Shown one piece after another: positions 1 through 7,023 of a stretch of 12,393 bases of DNA (position 1 is the first letter of the stretch; every line of letters begins with the position of its first letter). The notes under the pieces are model-generated. The model did no database searches and was not told where the DNA came from. It was given only the letters and a program-made list of their open reading frames with translations. This stretch comes from Sutterella parvirubra YIT 11816 (GTDB lineage Bacteria > Pseudomonadota > Gammaproteobacteria > Burkholderiales > Burkholderiaceae_F): positions 1-12,393 of the forward strand of contig NZ_JH604940.1 of the NCBI RefSeq assembly GCF_000250875.1, written 5' to 3'. Made by a program: the position numbers and the translations under genes.

Positions 1-158
1 CCTGCGCTTGTCTGCTCCCGAGGCTTCCAGAGCGTCGGACTGAGGAAGCATCCGACGGTGGGTCTTGAACCTGTTCCGCAACGTAGTTCTCCCCGTAGGG
101 ATCACTGAGGCTGGTCAACCAGAGGCCGAAGCCTCTCCTTTAAGGAGGGGTGGTTGAC
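1..158 (+). mobile_element. Right end of an IS200/IS605-type (TnpB) insertion sequence, partial
   Basis: The segment ends in TGGTTGAC (151-158), which pairs perfectly with GTCAACCA at 114-121. Between them lie two alternative hairpins: GAGGC-CGAA-GCCTC (122-135) and a 7-bp stem 132-138/144-150 closed by TTTAA. This arrangement (GTCAACCA, GAAGCCTC, loop, GGAGGGG, TGGTTGAC) is the usual right end of TnpB-bearing IS200/IS605 elements; that match is from memory of the family, not a search. The tnpB gene would lie to the left, outside the window. Frame 1 is open from base 1 to a TGA at 106-108, which could be the TnpB C-terminus, but I recognise no zinc-finger or catalytic residue in it and do not call it a CDS. 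The probable junction with host DNA is just after 158. Confidence 0.6.
60..158 (+). ncRNA. omegaRNA/reRNA 3' scaffold of a TnpB element (approximate 5' end)
   Basis: TnpB nucleases use an RNA made from the right end of their element: the 3' scaffold is element sequence and the guide is the flanking DNA just past the boundary. Here the scaffold would end at 158 with the 8-bp pairing 114-121/151-158 enclosing the GAGGC-CGAA-GCCTC hairpin and the competing stem 132-138/144-150. The guide would then start at about 159 (GGAACCTCCTTGATG). The 5' end is a guess, because such RNAs usually overlap the end of tnpB. Structure is seen in the sequence; function is inferred from the family. Confidence 0.5.
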
Positions 159-450
159 GGAACCTCCTTGATGTTCATCCAGAGAATGCGTACGGACGGG
201 TTGGAGGACGAAGGCCGTGCGGAACCGACAGCGGCGCGTTGGTCGGCGCGCCGGTCGTCGGGCCCGTATGAAAACCTTCGTCCACGTCCGGTGAGAAGTG
301 TAGAAAACGGGAGTACTGCGAATCGAGTAGGGGAATTCCTGCGCGGGACCTCTTCCTTTCATGGTGGTCGTGGTGTATGGAGCGGTCAGGGCCCGTGCGG
401 GCCGAAGCGGACCGGGTCAGATCGGGTCATGTCATGTCATGTCCTCACCT
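159..450. other. Gene-free stretch right of the IS end
   Basis: No open frame here shows convincing coding character, and I see no RNA gene. The only local repeat is a short run of GTCAT units at about 426-440. The stretch probably represents the flank into which the IS element inserted, between it and the end of the leftward respiratory operon. Confidence 0.5.
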
Positions 451-478
451 TTCACGCATCCCGATCGGGAACCGTGAA
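451..478. repeat. 28-bp interrupted palindrome with a TCCCGATCGGGA core
   Basis: TTCACG (451-456) and CGTGAA (473-478) flank the perfect 12-bp palindrome TCCCGATCGGGA (459-470), with a 2-base mismatch on each side (CA/AC). It lies between the operon terminator and the IS flank. The CCCGATCGGG core recurs at 5479-5488 and 10581-10590. It may be a protein-binding site or a dispersed genomic palindrome. Confidence 0.5.
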
Positions 479-487
479 CAAGACATA

Positions 488-511
488 GGCCGCACCCCGA
501 AGGATGCGGCC
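488..511 (-). terminator. Hairpin terminator of the respiratory operon
   Basis: GGCCGCA (488-494) pairs with TGCGGCC (505-511). After one C/A mismatch two more C-G pairs close a CGAA loop (TTCG when read leftward). Read on the minus strand the stem is followed by TATGTCTTGTT, a modest U-rich tail. It sits about 70 bases past the stop codon of the NrfD gene, where the leftward operon transcript should end. Confidence 0.6.
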
Positions 512-582
512 CTGCTTTGTGTCGTCGGCCTCTTCAGCCGATCAGAGGATCGGCCGATGGAGCCGGTTCAACCGCTCTCCGA

Positions 583-1473
583 TCAGAAGATGATCGGGTC
601 GAAGGTCCCCGCGAAGAGCACCGAGGCGCGGAGCGCCAAGGCGCCAAGGATCGCGCAGACGCCGCCCGCGATGACCGCGCCCTTCCCGTGGGTGAAGGAA
701 AGAACCATCGGGACGACGAGCCCGAGACCCACGGCGCCCGCCCAGAAGAGCGCCGAAGCGGAGCCGGACAAGAGGTTCTGCGCGGCCGCCGCGGCGCCGG
801 GCGAACCCTGGAACGCGACGTGCACGAACGAGAAGAGCACGAAGGCTTCCCCGAGGTGGATGATGTTGGCGGCCTGAGGGAACCAGGGGCGGGAGCCGCC
901 TTCCAACTTCCCGGCGGCGCCCATCACCTCGGCGAGCCCCATCGCGCAGGCGAGCCCCGAGAAGATCCAGAGCACCGGCAGCGCGCCCGAGGTCCAGAAG
1001 GGGACCCCCACGGCCTGCGTGAGAAGAAAGCCCGAGTACGCCGTCGCGGCGACGCCGAGAACGGCGTCGAACATGAGGAGGCACTTCGATTCCGCCCAGG
1101 ATTCGCCCAAGGGCGTACCCGCCTTCCCGGCCTGCCAGATGCCCCACGACTGGATGACGGTCACGACGCAGAGCACCGCCAGGATGCAGATCCCGATGAA
1201 CATCCAGCTCGTGAAGTTGAAGCTCCAGGAGAGGAGCGCGTTGATCGCGGCGAAGGGGAGGTTCAGCATCCGCCCCAAGTGGGAGACGACCAAAAGCGTC
1301 CCCACGATCGCGGCGGCGGTCGCGATGAGGTGGATCCTGCGGGATCGGAGCCACAGGTTCATCGTGAGGCTCATGCCGGCGAGCCCCACGAACCAGAGGA
1401 AGAACGCGATCGTCCAGCCCCAGTGGCTCGTGGCGGCCTGAGGGGTCAATTCCATGAATTCATACGTGATCAT
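583..1473 (-). CDS. NrfD/PsrC-type membrane anchor subunit of a molybdoenzyme complex
   Basis: This 296-residue, strongly hydrophobic protein would anchor the complex in the inner membrane and exchange electrons with the quinone pool. About eight membrane helices can be drawn (near residues 20-42, 47-66, 84-109, 133-155, 163-186, 202-222, 238-260 and 265-288), matching the NrfD/PsrC family, in which 8-9 helices and roughly 300 residues are normal. There is no haem-binding signature; NrfD-type anchors lack haem and pass electrons from quinol to the ferredoxin subunit. Its ATG overlaps the TGA of the ferredoxin gene by four bases (1470-1473), a sign of translational coupling. It is the last gene of the operon, with the terminator at 488-511 behind it. 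The family is clear; the substrate of the complex cannot be read from this subunit. Confidence 0.88.
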   Translation of the reverse strand: MITYEFMELTPQAATSHWGWTIAFFLWFVGLAGMSLTMNLWLRSRRIHLIATAAAIVGTLLVVSHLGRMLNLPFAAINALLSWSFNFTSWMFIGICILAVLCVVTVIQSWGIWQAGKAGTPLGESWAESKCLLMFDAVLGVAATAYSGFLLTQAVGVPFWTSGALPVLWIFSGLACAMGLAEVMGAAGKLEGGSRPWFPQAANIIHLGEAFVLFSFVHVAFQGSPGAAAAAQNLLSGSASALFWAGAVGLGLVVPMVLSFTHGKGAVIAGGVCAILGALALRASVLFAGTFDPIIF

Positions 1474-2057
1474 TTGGACACCACCACGAAGAAGTTGGGT
1501 TTCGTTCCCTTGTGCGGGAGGAGCTTTTCAGACTTGACGCGGGCCAAGTGACGCGAGATCGGGCTCGCCGGATCCTGAACGTCCCCGAACATGCGGGCGT
1601 TCACGGGACAGGCTTGGACGCACGCGGGGTTTTCGCCCGCGGCGACGAGCTTCTCGCAGCCCTCACCCATGCACTTCATCGGCAGCCCCGTCACCGGGTG
1701 CGACCAACGGACGTCGTAGGGGCAGGACGCGACGCAGTAGTTGCAGCCGACGCAGCGTGAGGGATCGGTCTTCACCTGGCCCGTCTTCGGGTCGTGGTAG
1801 TTGGCGCCGAAGGGGCACGTCGCGACGCAGGGCGCGTCCTCGCACTGCTGACACTGCACGAGGATCTGCACCGGGCGCTTCGCGCGGTGGAGCGTGATTT
1901 TTCGGATGTTCGACGGCAGCCAGTCCCAACCGGCCACGGTGTCGTTCAGCATCTCGGGGTAGTTCGTCTGCGCGCACGCGACGATGCAGGCCGAGCACCC
2001 GACGCACTGCGTGGCGTCGAAGAGGTGCGCGAGCTTCTTTTCAAATTTCTGAGTCAT
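1470..2057 (-). CDS. Four-cluster [4Fe-4S] ferredoxin subunit (PsrB/PhsB/DmsB-like)
   Basis: This 195-residue protein would carry electrons between the membrane anchor and the molybdenum subunit. It has sixteen cysteines in four groups: 18/21/24/28, 69/72/77/81, 102/105/108/112 and 129/134/146/150, the standard pattern for four cubane clusters in this family. CVGCSACIVAC and CVGCNYCVASCP are the clearest motifs. It has no signal peptide, as expected for a subunit exported together with its Tat-tagged partner. The start is supported by AGGAGAG (plus-strand 2062-2068), four bases before the ATG and overlapping the stop codon of the upstream molybdenum gene; the genes are 10 bases apart. Its length agrees with family members of about 190-210 residues. 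Nothing is missing or broken. Confidence 0.92.
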   Translation of the reverse strand: MTQKFEKKLAHLFDATQCVGCSACIVACAQTNYPEMLNDTVAGWDWLPSNIRKITLHRAKRPVQILVQCQQCEDAPCVATCPFGANYHDPKTGQVKTDPSRCVGCNYCVASCPYDVRWSHPVTGLPMKCMGEGCEKLVAAGENPACVQACPVNARMFGDVQDPASPISRHLARVKSEKLLPHKGTKPNFFVVVSK

Positions 2058-2067
2058 TCCGCTCTCC

Positions 2068-4686
2068 TCAGACGCGCTTCACGCGCACGGAACTGTTGTT
2101 GGCGAGGTTCCCGGCGACGGGCTGGGCGTAGCCGGTCGCGAACCAGTGGGAGTTGATCCCTTCCCTCACCCAGGCGTAGTTGTCGGGTAGGTTCTTGGTG
2201 CGCACCCCGCCCGAGAACCCGTGCGAGAAGAGCGCGCCGGGCATGACGCGGTTCGTCACCGTCACCTTGGTGCGGCCCTTGACGCCGGTGTCGAGACCCT
2301 CAAGCTCGACCATGTCGCCCGTCTCGATCCCGAGACGCTCGGCGTCGACGGGGTTCATCCAGACGGTGCGGTCGCCGAGGAACTTCTGCGGCCAGGTGAA
2401 GAGCGTGACGCCGGAGGAAGACGCGCTGTCCTTGCCCGAGACGAGATAGAACTCGTCCGAGCGGGGCTTCGGCTGCGCGTAGGCCTTGGGCGCTTCGTAG
2501 ACCGGAAGCGCGCAGAGCCCGTGCCCGCTTTCGGCGTGCTTCGCGTGATAGTCCTTCTCGGCGCAGAGGAAGCTCAGGATCTCGGGCTTGCCGGTCGGCG
2601 TCCCGAAGGGCTTGACGTACGGGTACTGGCCGAACTTCTTGACGGCCGTCCGGGCCCAGCCCTTCTCGGCGATCTCCGCGGCGATGCGGTCGCCCTCTCC
2701 GGGTTTCGCCTGGTTCTTCCCGTCGATGAACTTCTTCCAGGCGGCGTCCGTCATGCCGTCGAACCACGCCTTCCACTCTTCGACCGTGTCGATCTTCTTG
2801 TCGTACCCCAGGCGCTCGGCGGCGCGCTCGGGGAACGCACGGCGAAGGATCTCGCAGAACTGCCAGATCTCGTGGCGCGCCTCGCACCCTTCGGGCGGGT
2901 TGAGGCCCGCGTCGTTGATCTGGACGTTGCCGTCCAGCGCCCACTTGACGCCGGCGTACTCGTGCCACTCCAGGAAGAAGGTCGAGGGGAGCACGTAGTC
3001 CGCGTAGTCGATCACTTCGTGCGGGAGGATTTCCTGGACGACCAGAAGTTCCGTCGCCTTCAAGGCCTTCGCCATGCGGTCGGAATTGGCTTCCCGGTGG
3101 AACATGGTCGAGCCCGTGACGAAGATCGCCTTCACTTGGTAGGGCTTCTTCTCAACGACCGATTCGAAGACCGACGCGAACGTCCCGGAGCTCTCGGGGA
3201 AGACCAGCTTGTCGAGGCTCTTCTCTTTGGTCGTCTCCCACGTTTGGCCCTTGGGGCCCTTGCCCTTCCCGCCCGAGGCGGAAGCGGACGGCATCTTGAG
3301 GCCGCCCCCCTGCGTCACGACGAAGCCGCCCTCACGGTCCAGGGACCCGGTGAAGAGGTTGATCATCGACATGAGCTGGTAGGCTTCGCAGTCGTTGCCA
3401 TTCCTGGACGAGTACCACCCGTCGTCGCAGACGCCGCCCTGCGTGAAGAATTCGCGGGCTATGCGCACAATGGTGTCCGCAGGGATGCCGGTCTCGGCGG
3501 AGGCCTTCTCGGGCGACCACTGGGCCGCGAGCTCGCGGAAGAGATTGAACGCGGTCGTTACCTCGACGCCGCCGACGGTGCCCTGGTATTCGAGTTCGGG
3601 GTCGACGCCTTCCGGGTCCTTGAGCCCGGTCACGGAGCCCTTCTCGTCCTTCGTGACGACCATCGGAACCAACTTCGCCGTCGCCTTGTCCATGACGACG
3701 TAGGCGGAGGCCTCGGCGGAGATGCCCGCGGCGGCCGCGGTCAGGGGCTTCATCGAAGCCTTCTCGACCAGGTACGGGGCGTTCGTCCACTTCGCGAGGA
3801 ACGCGAGGTCGGCGAGGTTTTCCTCCATCGCGACGTTGATGAGCGAGAGGAGGAACGGCGTGTCCGTTCCCGGGCGGATGGGCACCCACTCGCAGTTGCC
3901 GAGTGCACCCTCGGGCTGACGCGGGTCGACGAAGACGACGCGGGCGCCATCTTCGCGGGCTCGCGCCACGACCGCGGAAACGCCCATCGCACAGTTGAAG
4001 GTGCGCCCGACGGCCAAGAGATACCGGCAGCGGGCGTAGTCGGGTTCGACCTTCCCGGCGCCGTCGAAGCCTTTGCCGAAGACCATGCGGCGGCCCATGA
4101 TGGACGCGGAATTGCAGGTCGAGCTGTGACCGATGACGTTGGGGGTGCCCAAAGCGCCCCCGAACCACTTCTGGAAGCCCGAGAAGTTGTGCGACGTCAT
4201 CGCGACGGCGCGCTCGCCGTCGGTCTCGACGATCGCCTTCACCTTCGCGGCGATTTCGTCGAGCGCCTGGTCCCAGGAAATCTCTTCGAACTTCCCTTCG
4301 CCCTTTTCGCCGACGCGCTTCAGGGGCTTCTTCAAGCGGAGCGGATGGTTCCACATCCACATGGCGGAGGCGCCGCGCGCGCAGCAGCCGCGCTGCGGGT
4401 GCGTGGGGTTGGGCATGATCTTGACCGTCTGCTGCGACGGCTTTTCGCCCTTCTTGTGCATCGCCAACAGGCCGCAGTAGCCGCCGCACATGTTGCAGGC
4501 GCAGGGGTGGGCTTCCCAACCCTCCTCCTTCATGCGGGCGACTTCGGCCTCAAGCGCGGTCCAGGGCATCGACGCCGCAAAGGCGGCGGCGCCGGCCGCG
4601 CCGATCAGCGTGCGGCGCTGGACCGGAAGGCCGTGCTGACCGTTCTGACCGGACGGGCCGGACTTGCCGGTGTTCTGGGTCGTCAT
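2068..4686 (-). CDS. Tat-exported molybdopterin oxidoreductase catalytic subunit (Psr/Phs/Ttr/Arr-like)
   Basis: This 872-residue catalytic subunit belongs to the DMSO-reductase superfamily and binds molybdenum bis-MGD. A twin-arginine signal (QRRTLIGAAGAAAFAAS; arginines 24-25) precedes the mature protein, so it should act in the periplasm. An iron-sulfur motif follows: C64-x2-C67-x3-C71 with the fourth ligand at C102 (CARG). The likely molybdenum ligand is Cys191 in HSSTCNSAS. Cysteine is typical of polysulfide, thiosulfate, tetrathionate and arsenate enzymes; true DMSO reductases use serine. The MGD-binding C-terminal domain spans about residues 745-872. I chose ATG 4686 rather than the upstream ATG at 4797 because AGGAGAG (plus-strand 4694-4700) sits seven bases before it and the 37-residue extension would bury the Tat signal. 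First gene of an A-B-C operon. The substrate is unknown, and no maturation chaperone is encoded nearby. Confidence 0.88.
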   Translation of the reverse strand: MTTQNTGKSGPSGQNGQHGLPVQRRTLIGAAGAAAFAASMPWTALEAEVARMKEEGWEAHPCACNMCGGYCGLLAMHKKGEKPSQQTVKIMPNPTHPQRGCCARGASAMWMWNHPLRLKKPLKRVGEKGEGKFEEISWDQALDEIAAKVKAIVETDGERAVAMTSHNFSGFQKWFGGALGTPNVIGHSSTCNSASIMGRRMVFGKGFDGAGKVEPDYARCRYLLAVGRTFNCAMGVSAVVARAREDGARVVFVDPRQPEGALGNCEWVPIRPGTDTPFLLSLINVAMEENLADLAFLAKWTNAPYLVEKASMKPLTAAAAGISAEASAYVVMDKATAKLVPMVVTKDEKGSVTGLKDPEGVDPELEYQGTVGGVEVTTAFNLFRELAAQWSPEKASAETGIPADTIVRIAREFFTQGGVCDDGWYSSRNGNDCEAYQLMSMINLFTGSLDREGGFVVTQGGGLKMPSASASGGKGKGPKGQTWETTKEKSLDKLVFPESSGTFASVFESVVEKKPYQVKAIFVTGSTMFHREANSDRMAKALKATELLVVQEILPHEVIDYADYVLPSTFFLEWHEYAGVKWALDGNVQINDAGLNPPEGCEARHEIWQFCEILRRAFPERAAERLGYDKKIDTVEEWKAWFDGMTDAAWKKFIDGKNQAKPGEGDRIAAEIAEKGWARTAVKKFGQYPYVKPFGTPTGKPEILSFLCAEKDYHAKHAESGHGLCALPVYEAPKAYAQPKPRSDEFYLVSGKDSASSSGVTLFTWPQKFLGDRTVWMNPVDAERLGIETGDMVELEGLDTGVKGRTKVTVTNRVMPGALFSHGFSGGVRTKNLPDNYAWVREGINSHWFATGYAQPVAGNLANNSSVRVKRV

Positions 4687-4693
4687 GGTGGTT

Positions 4694-4700
4694 CTCTCCT
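4694..4700 (-). promoter_or_regulatory. Shine-Dalgarno site that fixes the molybdoenzyme start
   Basis: AGGAGAG on the minus strand lies seven bases before ATG 4686. The same AGGAGAG precedes the ferredoxin gene. The alternative ATG at 4797 has no comparable site. Confidence 0.7.
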
Positions 4701-5285
4701 CATGGGGGGCGAAGCGGCGGCTGGTGAAGCTCAACCGTGAGGCTTCAACGTACTTTCTGAAAGGGGCTGCCGGACTCCGCCCGAGTTTTGGAATCACTTG
4801 CCGGGGTCAGGCGTCGGGTCTCGTTGCCGGAGAGAAGCCGCGGACGATTCGATGGTGGGGCCAAGAGAATCTGGGCGTGCCGCGGACGGACTCCCCGCCG
4901 ACCGGGCCCGTGCGGGGTGGAAACCGGACGGTCGGGCGGGCGGGGAGCCGACGCCTTCCTCTCCGGGCTGGTCGGCGGCGTCGTTCGGAAACGCAGGGTC
5001 CCCGTCCTTCGCCGCACGCCCGTCCCGGAAGTGATCGCCTCATCCTGAAGGAGTACTTCCGTACGCCATAGGGGGATAAACCCACAAAAAAGCCCGGAGC
5101 GCTATTCCGTTCAGGGAAAACGCATGCCTTAGGCAGAAAGCCCTAATTCTTCCGGAGGAGGATAAATCCCTGAAGTTCGGGGATTTGTCGTGTTCGGAAA
5201 AGTGAGATGACTTGAGTATCTGAGAAATATGGTCGGGTTTTAAATATCTATGAGCCCGATAGAGGGGAGCTAAATCGGCTGTTTG

Positions 5286-5331
5286 TTCAGTTTCATTGGA
5301 ACCGGAATACGGAACGTGTGATTCCGCTGAA
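5286..5331. repeat. Nested inverted repeat in the A+T-rich patch
   Basis: TTCAG (5286-5290) pairs with CTGAA (5327-5331), and inside it CGGAAT (5303-5308) pairs with ATTCCG (5321-5326). The two stems are separated by 12 bases on the left arm and directly adjacent on the right. It could be part of a structured leader or small RNA, but there is no independent evidence of transcription. Confidence 0.35.
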
Positions 5332-5474
5332 CGGTCTGAAGGGCTGAAAAGAACTGTCCGGGTGAGCGCTTCCTCAATACTGAACCGGGTGTCCCGGGTT
5401 TAGAAAAGAGATTCGGACATTCGGTAAGTTGATCGAATGTTGTTGGGTTGAGGGCTGCTCTTTAAGAGGGCCGC

Positions 5475-5492
5475 TCTTCCCGATCGGGAAGA
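5475..5492. repeat. 18-bp perfect palindrome with TCCCGATCGGGA core
   Basis: TCTTCCCGATCGGGAAGA is a perfect 18-bp palindrome. It shares the 12-bp core with 459-470 and the 10-bp core with 10581-10590. Its left arm also belongs to the hairpin AAGAG-GGCCG-CTCTT (5464-5478), so the two structures exclude one another in RNA. It lies about 270 bases upstream of the NimA-like gene. Confidence 0.5.
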
Positions 5493-5762
5493 TGGGTGCG
5501 TGCCCGGACGGGGCCGGACGGCGGCCGACCCTCGGCTTCGTCGGCACGGCAGTTGGAGTTCGGCCAGGGCGGATGTACGTCGCGGCGCCATCCGATAAAC
5601 TTGAAAACCGAACGCGGAGAAGCGTTCCCGGGGGTTGGCGTACGACCCGTCCGTCCAGTCCGCCCTCTTCTCCGCCGGTCCCGGTTTTCCCTGGTTTCCC
5701 CCGGTTTCACCTTTTCTTCCGTCCACTCTCTTTTGGGTTTCACTGAGACCCTCGACCCCGCC

Positions 5763-6269
5763 ATGCTCGAAGACCTCCCTCACGACCACCGCCGCCCGAT
5801 GCGCCGCGCCGATCGCGAAATGACGCCGAAAGAAGCCTTGGAACTCCTGCGCCGCACCCCGAACGCCGTGATGGCGACCGCGGACGGCGAAGGCCGTCCC
5901 TACGGCGTCCCCGTGACGGTGGCGTTCGTCGAGGGCGTCTTTTACGTGCACGGGACGTCGGCGGGCGGGCGCCGGAGCAGCAACTTGACCGAAAACCCCT
6001 TCGCCAGTTTGACCTTCGTCGTCGAGGGCGGTTGGGACGCGGAACCCTACTCGCTCTTCTACGCCAGCGTGATCGTCGACGGCCGGGCGCGGATGGTGAC
6101 GGACCCGGAGGAGAAGACCGCGGCGCTCTTCGCGCTGGCGGACGTGTGCGGGCGCGAGCGCCCGCACGAGCACAAGCGCGCCTACATCGAGTCGATGGCG
6201 GACGCGGTGGAGGTCTGGGCGATCGAGCCCGAGCGGATTTCGGGGAAGCGCCGAGCGCCGAAGGCGTGA
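5763..6269 (+). CDS. Pyridoxamine-5'-phosphate-oxidase-fold flavin protein, NimA-like
   Basis: This 168-residue protein has the split-barrel flavin-binding fold of the PNPOx-like superfamily. The N-terminal MRRADREMT (residues 13-21), then GRPYGVPVTVAF (44-55) and FYVHGTSAGGR (60-70) match the NimA-like branch, whose members bind FMN or haem and include 5-nitroimidazole resistance proteins. His63 lies at the position of the conserved histidine of NimA proteins. It is probably a cytosolic flavin reductase of unknown substrate; nitroimidazole resistance cannot be claimed from sequence alone. The start at 5763 is the first ATG giving a normal N-terminus, but it has no clear Shine-Dalgarno site; ATG 5799 (beginning MRRADREM) is the alternative. 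The gene stands alone, with its own terminator at 6320-6345. Confidence 0.82.
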   Translation: MLEDLPHDHRRPMRRADREMTPKEALELLRRTPNAVMATADGEGRPYGVPVTVAFVEGVFYVHGTSAGGRRSSNLTENPFASLTFVVEGGWDAEPYSLFYASVIVDGRARMVTDPEEKTAALFALADVCGRERPHEHKRAYIESMADAVEVWAIEPERISGKRRAPKA

Positions 6270-6319
6270 GTCCGCGCGTCTCAGGCCTCTTCATCCACTC
6301 TTATTGGTGCCTTGAGACG

Positions 6320-6345
6320 GAGCCCCTGACGGGGCTCTTCTTGTT
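6320..6345 (+). terminator. Rho-independent terminator after the NimA-like gene
   Basis: GAGCCCC (6320-6326) and GGGGCTC (6331-6337) form a perfect 7-bp stem with loop TGAC, followed by TTCTTGTT. It lies 50 bases past the stop codon and directly abuts the broken methyltransferase sequence that follows. Confidence 0.85.
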
Positions 6346-6357
6346 GGCGGCCCCTGC

Positions 6358-6859
6358 ATCGCCCAATACCAGGGCTCGAAGCGTCTTTTGGCGCCCCGGA
6401 TCCTTCAGGACATGCCGAGCGCTTCGAGCGGCTCATCGAACCCTTCGCCGGCATGGCCGCCGTCACCATCGCGGCAGCGAAAGCGCAGAAGACCGGCCTC
6501 TTCCATCTCAACGACCTCAACGCCCCGTTGTTGGGCGTCTTGAGAGAGGCCGTCGAAGCACCCGAACGCCTCATCGCGGACTATGAAGCCCTTTGGAGAT
6601 GGAGAAGACCTTCGAGAAGAACGACAACGCGGGCCGCTTCGCCGAACGGTTCCTGCCGTCGCTGCGCGCCCCCGCCTTCTGGGAGGTCGTGCCCCTCACC
6701 ATGGGCGACTACGACGAATTCACGATCCGCCCCGACGAAATGCCGATGGACGCCGCGAGGCGGATTCAGGGCGGGAACGACTGGTCGGAGCGTCTGGAGG
6801 TTCCGAGGAAGCTCCTGAAGAAAGATCAGCTGGAACCCTACGCGAGGCTCTTCGACTGA
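6358..6859 (+). pseudogene. D12-class adenine-DNA methyltransferase fragment, twice frameshifted
   Basis: Read across two breaks, this gives the N-terminal half of a Dam/D12-type N6-adenine methyltransferase. IAQYQGSKRLLAPRILQDMP (frame of 6358) is the usual start, and IEPFAGMAAVTIAAAK and NDLNAPLLGVLREAVE (frame of 6453) cover the SAM-binding motif and the NDxN region. The first break is near 6413-6418, the second near 6593-6600. Each is short by one base and would close with one extra G. After the second break the frame runs on to TGA 6857-6859, through a tail (about 87 residues, ending EPYARLFD) that I do not recognise. No DPPY catalytic motif is present in any frame. The 5' end has no start codon next to IAQY; the preceding terminator sits where a promoter and start would be expected. 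It is therefore most likely a remnant without methyltransferase activity. Confidence 0.6.
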
Positions 6860-6888
6860 TGACGGCGGGGGCGCCCGGAATGCCCGGA

Positions 6889-6919
6889 GCGCCCTGATGT
6901 GCTCGGATGCGCCCTGATG
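6889..6919. repeat. 11-bp direct repeat before the helicase-like gene
   Basis: GCGCCCTGATG occurs at 6889-6899 and again at 6909-6919, a 20-base spacing (two helical turns). Just upstream GCCCGGA also repeats (6872-6878, 6882-6888). It may be an operator for the next gene or simply repetitive G+C-rich sequence. Confidence 0.35.
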
Positions 6920-7023
6920 CGTCCCCACGGATGGAGAGCCTGCGGACACGGTCCTGCGAAACGTGCCGACGACGCCGCGGCGCACTGCTGAAGAACGAAC
7001 GAAGAACACGAGAAGAAAACGAG

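Larger units (their letters stand above)
4701..5762. other. Long gene-free region between two divergent transcripts
   Basis: About 1.06 kb separates the leftward operon from the rightward NimA-like gene. The overlapping small open frames at 4745-5085 on both strands are typical of random high-GC DNA and none looks coding. The stretch from about 5080 to 5430 is distinctly richer in A+T than its surroundings and contains several inverted repeats: AAATCCC/GGGATTT (near 5164-5187); an outer TTCAG/CTGAA (5286-5290/5327-5331) around CGGAAT/ATTCCG (5303-5308/5321-5326); and AAGAG-GGCCG-CTCTT (5464-5478). Promoters for both directions should lie here, but I could not pick out a convincing -35/-10 pair, FNR box or sigma-54 site. 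Confidence 0.55.

Noticed and set aside
1..108. C-terminus of tnpB as a CDS
   Set aside because: Frame 1 is open to TGA 106-108, but the 35 residues contain no TnpB zinc-finger or RuvC residue I can identify, so only the RNA and element end are called.
426..443. GTCAT tandem repeat as a phase-variable microsatellite
   Set aside because: Only about three units, with no coding frame or promoter that it would affect.
517..1551. 344-residue plus-strand open frame opposite the NrfD gene
   Set aside because: Low-complexity shadow rich in R, G, E and D; the opposite strand encodes an eight-helix membrane protein of expected length.
2068..4686. Naming the operon dmsABC
   Set aside because: The likely molybdenum ligand is cysteine, whereas DMSO reductases use serine, so a Dms name would claim too much.
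2221..4740. 839-residue open frame on the plus strand opposite the molybdoenzyme gene
   Set aside because: It is an antisense shadow of high-GC coding DNA: arginine-, glycine- and aspartate-rich with no recognisable domain, while the minus strand encodes a complete enzyme with Tat signal and cofactor motifs.
2068..4797. Upstream ATG 4797 as start of the molybdoenzyme
   Set aside because: It would place 37 extra residues before the Tat signal and lacks a ribosome binding site; ATG 4686 has AGGAGAG at seven bases.
4745..5085. Cluster of small open frames on both strands
   Set aside because: They overlap one another in several frames, are arginine- and proline-rich, and have no start signals; typical of non-coding high-GC DNA.
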